From: Xanthomonas arboricola
GTDB taxonomy: Bacteria; Pseudomonadota; Gammaproteobacteria; Xanthomonadales; Xanthomonadaceae
Reading direction: 5' to 3'
DNA: 38,714 nt
Assembly (NCBI RefSeq): GCF_003353015.1
Contig: NZ_QREM01000009.1
Span: forward strand, 17,459-56,172
A program made the position numbers and the translations under genes. Shown here in pieces: positions 31,468 through 38,714 of this stretch (the first letter of the stretch is position 1; each line of letters opens with the position of its first letter). The notes under the pieces were generated by a model. The model was not told the origin of the DNA. It made no database searches and worked only from the letters and a program-made list of their open reading frames with translations.

Positions 31468-32229
31468 ATGCCATGCGCGAGCGCGCTGCATCGCTCTTTG
31501 TTGTCCATGGCTGCGCTGTGGTCGGGCATGGTTGCCTTGTTCTCTGTTGCGCCCTCCCCCGCGGCAGCACATCCGTCGGAGATCATGTCCATGACGTCCC
31601 ACGCCACCTTGTCGCCCAGGCACCAGGCCATCGCACCGATTGCCGCGTTTGCGGCCACCGGCGACATCCAACGCCTGCAAACCGCATTGGAGACGGGCCT
31701 CGATGCAGGCCTGAGCATCAGCGACTGCAAGGAGGTACTGGTGCAGCTCTACGCGTATGCCGGGTTTCCGCGCAGCCTCAACGCACTGGCGGCGTTGATG
31801 CAGGTCAGCGATGCACGCGGGCTACGCGGCATCGCCGATGCGCCGGGACGCGAGCCCGGCCCGGTGCCGGGCGGCGATGCGCTGCTTGCACTGGGCACGG
31901 CCAACCAGACCCGTCTGGGCGGCGCGCCGATGACCGGGCCGTTGTTCGCGTTTGCGCCGGCGATCGATCGCTACCTCAAGACGCATCTGTTCGGCGACAT
32001 CTTTGCCCGCGACAACCTGGACTGGGTGAGCCGTGAACTGGCCACGATCAGCGTGCTCGCCAGCCTGGAAGGCGTGGAGGCGCAACTGCAGGCGCATTTG
32101 AAGATCGGCTTGAACATCGGTGTGACCGAGGCGCAGCTCCACGCACTGGCCCAGGTGCTGGACAAGCGGGTTGGAGCGGCCGCCGGCACGCGCGCCAAGG
32201 CCGCGCTGGCCACGGCCCGGGCGCGATGA
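31468..32229 (+). CDS. Exported carboxymuconolactone decarboxylase-like protein
   Basis: 253 residues from the ATG at 31468, with GGGGAG just upstream. The N-terminus is a Sec signal (HRSLLSMAALWSGMVALFSV, cleavage near AAA-HPSE). The mature protein has two CMD-like helical repeats: ISDCKEVLVQLYAYAGFPRS with LNALAAL, and WVSRELATISVLASLEGVEA with QAHLKIGLNIGVTEAQLHAL. Family members are AhpD-like peroxidatic or decarboxylase enzymes, normally cytosolic; an exported version is less common. The CxxC pair of AhpD is absent; one Cys is seen. The substrate is unknown. A later start (MSMTSH) would remove the signal, but the ribosome site favours 31468. Confidence 0.82.
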   Translation: MPCASALHRSLLSMAALWSGMVALFSVAPSPAAAHPSEIMSMTSHATLSPRHQAIAPIAAFAATGDIQRLQTALETGLDAGLSISDCKEVLVQLYAYAGFPRSLNALAALMQVSDARGLRGIADAPGREPGPVPGGDALLALGTANQTRLGGAPMTGPLFAFAPAIDRYLKTHLFGDIFARDNLDWVSRELATISVLASLEGVEAQLQAHLKIGLNIGVTEAQLHALAQVLDKRVGAAAGTRAKAALATARAR

Positions 32230-32314
32230 GCCCGCAGCAAGGCACGCTGATCGTGGCGCAGGCTGCCGGTGCAGATGCGGATGCCGGCACTGCATCCAGA
32301 CCGATCGGGCCTGG

Positions 32315-32590
32315 CTAACGTGGCGCCGGACCAATGCCGAGCGCGGACCGCGCACCGGCCTGCTTGACGATCAACTGGCCGATGTATTGCTCGGCCAGCC
32401 TGGTGCCGATCTCCAGTGCGGTCTGCAGCGAGCCGAAGGTGGGTGCAGTCGGCAGCGGAACGGGATGCCCGCAGACCTGCAAGGTCTCCAGCACGATGCG
32501 CCGGTGCCCAAGCTGTCGAGCGACCACGCGATATGGCAGACCCTGGTCGGTGCCTTCGGCGGACATGCTTTCTACGCAGTAGGTGCTCAT
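32315..32590 (-). CDS. Small hypothetical protein
   Basis: 91 residues from the ATG at 32590. It reads MSTYCVESMSAEGTDQGLPY, RVVARQLGHRRIVLETLQVC, then GHPVPLPTAPTFGSLQTALE and RLAEQYIGQLIVKQAGA: a small antiparallel sheet followed by an amphipathic helix. It resembles small conserved proteins of xanthomonads without known function, but I cannot name a family. Convergent with the CMD-like gene, with 85 bases between stops. Confidence 0.55.
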   Translation of the reverse strand: MSTYCVESMSAEGTDQGLPYRVVARQLGHRRIVLETLQVCGHPVPLPTAPTFGSLQTALEIGTRLAEQYIGQLIVKQAGARSALGIGPAPR

Positions 32591-33582
32591 CAGACTCGAG
32601 CATAGCTGCGATGCCTAAATTCGCTAACCGCGGAACTTGAACCGTTTATGCAGACGCTAGCGCTGCGGGGGCAGCGCGGGGGCGCCCCGGATGACACCGA
32701 TGCCCCACCCTGGCCCGGCAGGCGCGTTGGCCGGAAGGGGGAAGCATTGGAATGATCCGCCGTAGGGGAATGCCGACTTTTGCGCGCGCTCCGGAAAAGA
32801 AGGGCTTGTATATTCCCTCTGCATTCAGCTTGACGGCACCGGGACGGTAGCTGCTGGCCTTGAGGGTTTATTGCATAGTCGGACTATCTGGAGCTTTTGC
32901 CAATCCTGTTTGTCCGCCCCTTCCGTGCCGGAAAATGCAGTGAATCAGGCGCAATGGCCGGGTTCGCTCGTTTTCGGCGAGTATAAATTAGGTGGATATA
33001 ATCCGAATGGGGCAGGAAATTTAATATAACACCGGTGTCATCAGAGTGACGCGCGCCCTTGCGCACCTGGTACGGACGAGTCCGTTAGAACTGCTGACTC
33101 ACGGTCGAATCCGCTACAGCGCGTGGGTAATTCTCCGACATCCGCGACGCATTTCCTGATTACCTGCGATATCCATCGCATTTAGGATTGCCGCCCCCGC
33201 GGATTCGTGACCAGTTATTGTTGCGTCCGCTCTGACATTTTCTTGCGCTCGGGCCTGTTAGCGCGTTTTATCATCCGATTTCGCTATGGATTAAATCGCC
33301 AGGCCCTATACGCGGCATTTTTCTCTGAATAGCAACTGTCCGTTCAGGCTTTAGAGTTTACCGATAGCGCCGTTAAACAATCTCGCAAGCACACGGCGCG
33401 ATGCATCGACGCATCACCGTGTTATCCAGGGCGCTTATCCGAGGGGACGGATTGGCGGCGGATAAAAGTGAATAACCCGTGAAATAAAATGCCACGCCGG
33501 TCATCCCCGGTGCTGGAATCGTCTGCGCCAATTTTTTGAATCTTGCAGTTGCGGCGCGCCAATTACCGGAATCGACCAACCC
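32591..33582. other. Long AT-richer leader region upstream of S8 autotransporter
   Basis: 992 bases with no convincing gene. From about 32740 the base composition falls well below the surrounding GC level. It holds two perfect small palindromes, ATAGTC-G-GACTAT at 32875-32887 and ACGGAC-GA-GTCCGT at 33072-33085, and several TATA-like stretches (near 32980-33030). It must contain the promoter of the autotransporter gene at 33583 and could include a small RNA or a long 5' leader; neither is shown by the sequence alone. Confidence 0.5.
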
Positions 33583-36366
33583 ATGAACCGCTCGCTCCTT
33601 GCAACCACGATCGCCTCCTGCCTCGTCCTGACCGCCTGTGGCGGCGGTGGCGGTGGCGGCAATGTCCGCAACGATCCGCCGCAGACCACGCTGGTCGCTC
33701 CGACTCCGACTCCGACGACCCCGACAGCTCCGTCAACCCCGACGACGCCGACAGCTCCGACGACGCCGGGTACCACCACCGCCGACCCGTTGCCCAAGGC
33801 CGCGCCGGCGCCGGCACCCGCCCGTTACCAGGGCCTGGGCAGCAACCTGCTGGTGCCGACCAATGCGGATCTGGCGCAGCAGGCCGGGGCCAGGGGCCAG
33901 GGCGTCAAGCTGGCCGTGCTGGACGACAATCTCTACGGCAGCTATGCGCCGATCGGGGGCAAGGTCGATGCATCCACCGACTACACCGCCAGCCCCGGCA
34001 CGCCGGAATCGGCGTCGAATGCGCTGCGCGGCCACGGCACCGTCATCTCGGCACTGGTGCTGGGCAACGCGCAGGAGGGCTTTGCCGGCGGCATCGCCCC
34101 GGATGCGGACCTGTTCTATGCGCGCATCTGCGCCGAAAATTCCTGCGGCACCCAGCAGACCCGCAGCGCCGCGGTGGACCTGGCCGCTGCCGGCGTGCGC
34201 ATCGCCAACCTGTCGATCGGTGCCTCGTATGCGGATGCGGCCAGCAGCGCGAACGCTGCCCTGGCCTGGAAGTACGCGCTGACCCCGCTGGTGCAGGCCG
34301 ATGCGCTGATCGTGGCCGCCACCGGCAACGACGGCGCGGCGGAAGCCTCCTACCCGGCAGCGACGCCGGTGCAGGAAGCCAGCCTGCGCAACAACTGGCT
34401 GGCCGTGGGCGCGGTCAACATCGACAGTGCCGGCACTGCCGCCGGCCTGACCAGCTACTCCAACCATTGCGGCGCCGCCGCGCAGTGGTGCCTGGTGGCG
34501 CCGGGCAGCTATTCCGCGCCGGCACTGGCCGGTACCGAGCTGCAGGGCCAGATCGCCGGCACCTCGTTCTCCACTGCCGCAGTGAGCGGCGTCGCGGCGC
34601 AGGTCCTGGGCGTGTATCCGTGGATGAGCGCCTCCAACCTGCAGCAGACCCTGCTGACCACCGCCACCGACCTGGGCGACCCCGGCGTGGACGCGTTGTA
34701 CGGCTTCGGCCTGGTCAATGCGGCCAAGGCGATCCAGGGCCCGGCACAGTTCATCAACAACTGGTCGGCCAACGTGACCTCCGGCTACGACAGCACCTTC
34801 GGCAACGACATCTCCGGCGCCGGCAACCTGACCAAGAACGGCGCCGGCAAGCTCACGCTCAGCGGCAACAACAGCTACACCGGCGGCACCAGCGTCAGCG
34901 ACGGCGTGCTCGCCCTGTCCGGCAGCCTGCGCTCGGACGTGATCGTGCTCAACTCGGCCACGTTCGAATCGCGCGGCGGTGTCATCAACGGTGGCTACAG
35001 CCTGGCCAACAGCACCGGCACCACCGCCATCGAATTGGGCAAGGGGCTGACCGTCACCGGCCAGGCCAGCTTGAAGGGCAACCTGCTGTTGCTGCCGGAA
35101 GCGGCTGGCTACAGCGTCGGCAGCAGCGAAAGGATCGTCAGGGCCGGCACGCTGCAAGGCAGCTTCGAGCGCGTGCAGTACGCCAACAACTTCTTCTGGA
35201 CCGCCTCGCTCGCCTACGACCCCACCACCGTCACCGCCACGCTGACCCGCAATGCCTCCGCTGCCAGCGCGCAAGCGGCCGGTGCGCCGCAGTCGGTGGT
35301 CAACGGTGCCAGCCAGGCCGATGCGCTGGTCAAGGTGCTGGACACGCGTGTGGCCGCCGGCGATACCGATAACCTGGGTGGCCTGATCAGCGCCACCGGC
35401 GCGTTGCTGGCCGCCAACGATGCGCAGGTGGCCGCATCGCTGCCGACCCTGGCCGGTCAGGTGCACGGCATCGAGCGCACCCTGGGCTTCCAGTCCGCGC
35501 TCAACGATGCGCGCGTGGCGGCCGATCGCCTGCCCCATCTGGCCGACACCACGTCGCTGACCACCTGGATGCAGGGCAGCTATCTGGACGGTGCGCTGGG
35601 CGGCAAGGGGTTCGACTCGGCCGATTACACCCAGCAGGCCACCACCGTCGGTGTGGATCTGCCGATGGGCAACGCCGGCACCGTCGTGGGTGCGGCGCTG
35701 AGTTCGGGCCAGGATCGTGCGCAGATCGATGCATCGGCCAGCCGTCTGCGCTCGGACCGTTATGCGATGACCGCGTACCTGTATCAGCCGATCGGCCAGG
35801 CCTATGTGTCCGGGATCGGTTCCTACGGCATGAGCAACGTGGACACCGAGCGCACGGTGCAGGCCGGCAGTATCGGCGAGCGCCTGCAGGATCGCCGCCA
35901 CGACACCAACTGGTCGCTGCGCGCCGAAGTCGGGCTGATACCGCAGGCAGGGCTGTCGCCGTTCATCGCCGCAGGCGTGGTCAGCCAGACCCAGGATGCC
36001 TTCAGCGAGGCATCGGTGACCGGCCTGGGGTTGAGCGCCAACAGCGACACGCTGCGCGCCGGCTACGGCGAGGTGGGCGTGCGCGGCCATCTGGTGCGCG
36101 GCAAGTGGGGCTTCGATGGCGTGATCGCCTACCGTTCGCTGCTCGGCAACCCGGACCCGGCCTTCACCGCGTGGTTCACCGGCTTGCCGGAAGCGCGCTT
36201 CAACGTGGCCGGCGAGCCGGTGTCCAAGCAGTCCGCACGTGCCTCGGTCGGCGTGCGTTACCAGCTCAACGATGCCTTCTCCATCTATGGCAACGTCGGT
36301 GCCGAGCGCGGTCGTTCCGATGCCAACAGCATCAATGCCAACGTGGGTCTGCGCTGGCAGTTCTAG
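33583..36366 (+). CDS. Subtilisin-family (S8) autotransporter serine protease
   Basis: 927 residues. A lipoprotein-type signal (MNRSLLATTIASCLVLTA, then Cys19) is followed by a Gly run and a Pro/Thr linker to about residue 80. The S8 protease domain (about 85-390) has Asp114 in KLAVLDDNLYG, His151 in RGHGTVISALV, oxyanion Asn249 in VAATGNDGA and Ser328 in IAGTSFSTAAVSGVAAQVLG. One passenger-associated repeat follows (GNLTKNGAGKLTLSGNNSYT). The last 270 or so residues form an outer-membrane beta-barrel ending in Trp-Gln-Phe, the usual C-terminal aromatic. It is a surface or secreted protease (type Va secretion). The combination of a lipobox with an autotransporter barrel is known for NalP-type proteins. 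Confidence 0.92.
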   Translation: MNRSLLATTIASCLVLTACGGGGGGGNVRNDPPQTTLVAPTPTPTTPTAPSTPTTPTAPTTPGTTTADPLPKAAPAPAPARYQGLGSNLLVPTNADLAQQAGARGQGVKLAVLDDNLYGSYAPIGGKVDASTDYTASPGTPESASNALRGHGTVISALVLGNAQEGFAGGIAPDADLFYARICAENSCGTQQTRSAAVDLAAAGVRIANLSIGASYADAASSANAALAWKYALTPLVQADALIVAATGNDGAAEASYPAATPVQEASLRNNWLAVGAVNIDSAGTAAGLTSYSNHCGAAAQWCLVAPGSYSAPALAGTELQGQIAGTSFSTAAVSGVAAQVLGVYPWMSASNLQQTLLTTATDLGDPGVDALYGFGLVNAAKAIQGPAQFINNWSANVTSGYDSTFGNDISGAGNLTKNGAGKLTLSGNNSYTGGTSVSDGVLALSGSLRSDVIVLNSATFESRGGVINGGYSLANSTGTTAIELGKGLTVTGQASLKGNLLLLPEAAGYSVGSSERIVRAGTLQGSFERVQYANNFFWTASLAYDPTTVTATLTRNASAASAQAAGAPQSVVNGASQADALVKVLDTRVAAGDTDNLGGLISATGALLAANDAQVAASLPTLAGQVHGIERTLGFQSALNDARVAADRLPHLADTTSLTTWMQGSYLDGALGGKGFDSADYTQQATTVGVDLPMGNAGTVVGAALSSGQDRAQIDASASRLRSDRYAMTAYLYQPIGQAYVSGIGSYGMSNVDTERTVQAGSIGERLQDRRHDTNWSLRAEVGLIPQAGLSPFIAAGVVSQTQDAFSEASVTGLGLSANSDTLRAGYGEVGVRGHLVRGKWGFDGVIAYRSLLGNPDPAFTAWFTGLPEARFNVAGEPVSKQSARASVGVRYQLNDAFSIYGNVGAERGRSDANSINANVGLRWQF

Positions 36367-36550
36367 GCGCCGGCTGCAGACTCGCGGTGCAGCCGCGGGG
36401 CTGCGTGGCTGGCGTGCGGGGTCGGCATGCGCCAGGTCCGGGCGACGCGTGCCGACACAGCCGACCGATGTCTGCCAACGAAGGAGCGCTGCGGGTACAG
36501 GTGAGGTGCAGGGCAATCGCGGCGATGTGCGTGCGTGTTTTGCACCGGCA

Positions 36551-36579
36551 AAAAAAAGCCCCGGCAGTGCCGGGGCTTT
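36551..36579 (-). terminator. Rho-independent terminator (minus strand)
   Basis: Stem AAAGCCCCGGC-AGT-GCCGGGGCTTT (11 bp). A run of A at 36550-36557 reads as a T-tract after the hairpin on the minus strand. It terminates the autotransporter gene ending at 36595 and, weakly, could act on the convergent gene ending at 36366. Confidence 0.9.
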
Positions 36580-36594
36580 GTGGTCTGCGCTGAC

Positions 36595-38714
36595 TCAGAA
36601 GCTCCAGCCCCAGGTGACCTGGCCGCCATAGGCGGTCTGGCCATCGCCGTTGAGTCCCTGCAACGACAGCGCCATGCGGCTGTTGGGCGAGGTGATCAGG
36701 CTCACGCCCAGTTCGCCGACCACCGCGTTCTTGGCCAGCGTGACGCTCTGCACCGAGAACTGCGAGCCGGTGCCGATGAAGCCGGCCGAGCGCTCCACCG
36801 CGCGGTCGCCGAATGCATGCCGCCAACCCAGCGAGGCATACACCCCGGCCGCCGCACCCAGCTGCCAGCGCCCGCGCATACCCACCGTGCTGGTGGTGTA
36901 CTCGTCCCTGGCACTGTCCACCGACAACCCGGCAACACCGCCGCGCTCGTTGAAACCATCGGTCTTCAGATGCGTGTAGTCGGCCGCGATGAAGGGGCTG
37001 TATACCGCATTGCCGCTGCGCAGGTTCCAGGCCGCTTCCACCGACACGGTGATGGCCTTGGCATCGTAATCGCTGGTCAGCCGCTCTTCGAGCACGCCGG
37101 GCAGCATCACCCGACGCGTGCTGTCCACGCGGTAGTCCGCGTAGTCGACCGAAGCCTGCAGAGCGAACGCGGACCAATCGGCCTGGCCGTAGATGCCGGC
37201 GTGGGTGCCATCGATATCGGAACGATCGAGCGATTCGCGCGAGCGGGTTTCGATGTCCTGGTTACCGACCGCGACACCGACCACGCTGCGCTCGCCGATG
37301 CGCCGTTCTGCACCGGCCATGATGCCGTTGTCCTCGCGTCGCACCGAGGCGGTGTTGGCATCGCCATCGACACGATTGGGCAGGCTACGGCCGGTGACCC
37401 ATACCGTGGTGTCGCCCACCTGTGCGTCCTGAGTGTCGCCACGCAGGTGATTGCCGACCCCGCTCAGCAGGAAGCGGCCATCCAGCAATGCGGTCGCCGT
37501 GCTGGCATGGCTTTCGCCGGACAGCGATGCAAACGCGGTGCCGATCGCCTGCGCGTTGTCGGGCAGGCGCACCACCGCCTGGTAGACCGGGCTGGTGGTC
37601 GGCAGGCCTTCCACGGCCGCTGCGGCGGCCTGCTGGTTGGGTACGGTAACCGCATCGACCATGGCCGCGGTGTTGCGGCCGAACGACACCGACAGCGCGG
37701 TGGCACTGGCGCTGACATTGGGCTCGATGAAGGCGTAGTCGGAGACGACGTTGCTGAACTGACCGCTCAGCCCGCCAGCGGCGTTGACCACCGGGATCTG
37801 GGTAAACAGCGGCAGATCGGTCGCACGCACCAGTTGCAGGGTGCTGCCGGGCGCCAGCGTGGCGGCACCGCCCACGCTGATCGGCGTGACCGCACCGCCC
37901 GCCCCCGGCGTGACCTGCAGGGTGGAGCCGTTTCCGAAGCTGGCGTTGCCGGCGACGCTGATCGTGCCGGTGCTGCCGCCGATCGCCACGGTGCCGCCGG
38001 AGGTCAGGCCGCCGATGCTGCCGCTGCCGGTGAGCGTGCCGCCCGGGCCTACCGTGACCGGCCCACCCAGCGCGGCACCCGGATTGGCCGGATTCCCCAC
38101 GCTCAAGGTGCCCGCGGCAATCGTGGTCGGTCCGGTGAAGCCACTGCTGTTTGCGGTGACCAGCAAGGTGCCCGCCCCCTCCTTGAGCAGGCTGCCGGTC
38201 CCCGACAAGGTCCCTGCGTAGGTGCCAGTGGTGGCTTGCTGGAACACCAGCGCGCTGGCGTTGGCGATGTTGCCCTGCAGGCTGTCGGTATCGCCGACCA
38301 GGGTGCCGGCGTTGATCGTGGTGCCACCGAGATAGGCGTTGACACCATCCAGCGTCAACGCGCCCGTGCCGTTCTTGATCAAGGTGCCGCTGCCGGTGAC
38401 GTTACCGGCAAACGTGCCATCGCCGGCCTGGTCGAACACCAGTGTCGCGTTGTCGACGATGTTGCCCTGCAGGCTGGTGGTGTTGCCGATCAGGCTGCCG
38501 CTGGCGATGGTGGTGCCACCGCTGTAGGTGTTGGGCGCCACCAGCGTCAACGCTCCAGCGCCCTGCTTGACCACACTGCCCGTGCCGCTGACTGCACCGG
38601 CGAAGACACCATCGCTGGCCTGATCGAACACCAGCGTGGCGTTGTCGACGATGTTGCCCTGCAGGCTGGCGGTGGTGCCGATCAAGCTGCCGGCGCTGAT
38701 CACGGTGCCGCCGG
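36595..38714 (-). CDS. Autotransporter with PATR-type repeats, N-terminus beyond window
   Basis: At least 706 residues; the frame is still open at the window edge, so signal peptide and start are missing. The visible passenger carries three units of about 64 residues near the edge (GNIVDNATLVFDQ, GTGSVVKQGAGALTLVAPNT, YSGGTTI), typical passenger-associated transport repeats that fold as beta-helix. Next comes a linker (SVSFGRNTAAMVDAVTVPNQ), then a barrel domain of about 270 residues (GESHASTATALLDGRFLLSG to the C-terminal Trp-Gly-Trp-Ser-Phe). No catalytic domain is visible in this part. Probable surface adhesin or carrier of an N-terminal activity. Convergent with the S8 autotransporter, with different barrel sequences. 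Confidence 0.88.
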   Translation of the reverse strand, partial: GGTVISAGSLIGTTASLQGNIVDNATLVFDQASDGVFAGAVSGTGSVVKQGAGALTLVAPNTYSGGTTIASGSLIGNTTSLQGNIVDNATLVFDQAGDGTFAGNVTGSGTLIKNGTGALTLDGVNAYLGGTTINAGTLVGDTDSLQGNIANASALVFQQATTGTYAGTLSGTGSLLKEGAGTLLVTANSSGFTGPTTIAAGTLSVGNPANPGAALGGPVTVGPGGTLTGSGSIGGLTSGGTVAIGGSTGTISVAGNASFGNGSTLQVTPGAGGAVTPISVGGAATLAPGSTLQLVRATDLPLFTQIPVVNAAGGLSGQFSNVVSDYAFIEPNVSASATALSVSFGRNTAAMVDAVTVPNQQAAAAAVEGLPTTSPVYQAVVRLPDNAQAIGTAFASLSGESHASTATALLDGRFLLSGVGNHLRGDTQDAQVGDTTVWVTGRSLPNRVDGDANTASVRREDNGIMAGAERRIGERSVVGVAVGNQDIETRSRESLDRSDIDGTHAGIYGQADWSAFALQASVDYADYRVDSTRRVMLPGVLEERLTSDYDAKAITVSVEAAWNLRSGNAVYSPFIAADYTHLKTDGFNERGGVAGLSVDSARDEYTTSTVGMRGRWQLGAAAGVYASLGWRHAFGDRAVERSAGFIGTGSQFSVQSVTLAKNAVVGELGVSLITSPNSRMALSLQGLNGDGQTAYGGQVTWGWSF
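38131..38714 (-). repeat. Three 192-195-bp coding repeats in autotransporter passenger
   Basis: Equivalent positions (GGTGCC or its variant GGTCGG, reverse-strand GlyThr) end at 38130, 38325, 38517 and 38709, giving periods of 195, 192 and 192 bases. The two units nearest the window edge are the most alike, both reading SLQGNIVDNATLVFDQA. The contig ends inside them. Confidence 0.85.

Noticed and set aside
32940..33040. TTCG motifs in the autotransporter leader as a PIP box
   Set aside because: The two TTCG motifs are only about five bases apart, not 15, so this is not a PIP box.
33072..33085. A GAGTCC-containing palindrome as a hammerhead-type ribozyme core
   Set aside because: The conserved CUGANGA and GAAA elements are not arranged around it.
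33543..35372. A 609-codon plus-strand frame overlapping the S8 autotransporter
   Set aside because: It is in an alternative frame of the same strand, Arg/Gln-rich and without motifs. The 33583 frame carries all S8 signatures.
33733..36516. A 927-codon minus-strand open frame antisense to the S8 autotransporter
   Set aside because: It is Arg/Gly/His-rich without domains and is a shadow of the real gene, which has a complete catalytic triad and barrel.

Overview
The window looks like a contig from a Xanthomonas chromosome. It is GC-rich and carries a HrpX-type PIP box, a YopJ/XopJ-family type III effector inside a Tn3-like cassette, a dif-like XerCD site beside filamentous-phage-type sequence, and several xanthomonad-type genes. 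No rRNA, tRNA or CRISPR array was seen. The first 95 bases are not native sequence: they end in an exact Tn5/Nextera mosaic end fused to a truncated zinc-transporter gene. The right edge stops inside 192-bp repeats of an autotransporter gene.

Layout. 96-4175: zupT-like fragment (-), a TonB-domain lipoprotein overlapping pterin carbinolamine dehydratase (-), nfuA (+) and a Pro/Ala-rich single-pass membrane protein (+). 4192-5686: dif-like site, DUF3653 phage-type gene, a small periplasmic DUF4124-like protein and a frameshifted traX-like gene. 5745-10939 is the accessory region: a small hypothetical, a class 3 lipase that is a candidate effector, an 89-bp repeat with an inverted relative 665 bp away, and a 3.3-kb Tn3-family cassette with 63-bp terminal inverted repeats. 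The cassette holds an AT-rich XopJ-type effector with an upstream PIP box, plus two decayed transposase pieces.

11102-19240: a minus-strand redox operon (hydrolase/gluconate-dehydrogenase-subunit-3 fusion, GMC oxidoreductase, SDR), an overlapping histidine kinase/LuxR regulator pair, then bestrophin and tandem universal stress protein genes. 19534-23137: LysR remnant, GNAT, small secreted protein with terminator, Gfo/Idh/MocA oxidoreductase. 23622-26636: a tight four-gene operon (acyl-CoA dehydrogenase-like, PIG-L deacetylase, SAM methyltransferase, GT2) that looks like one uncharacterised pathway.

27036-32590: small hypothetical, single-domain receiver, secreted nuclease, PQQ-type sugar dehydrogenase lipoprotein with a DUF2231 membrane protein, LytTR regulator remnant, and an exported carboxymuconolactone-decarboxylase-like protein. 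32591-38714: a 1-kb relatively AT-rich leader, an S8 subtilase autotransporter (+), and a convergent repeat-rich autotransporter (-) cut by the window end.

Family calls come from reading motifs by eye; no database search was run.
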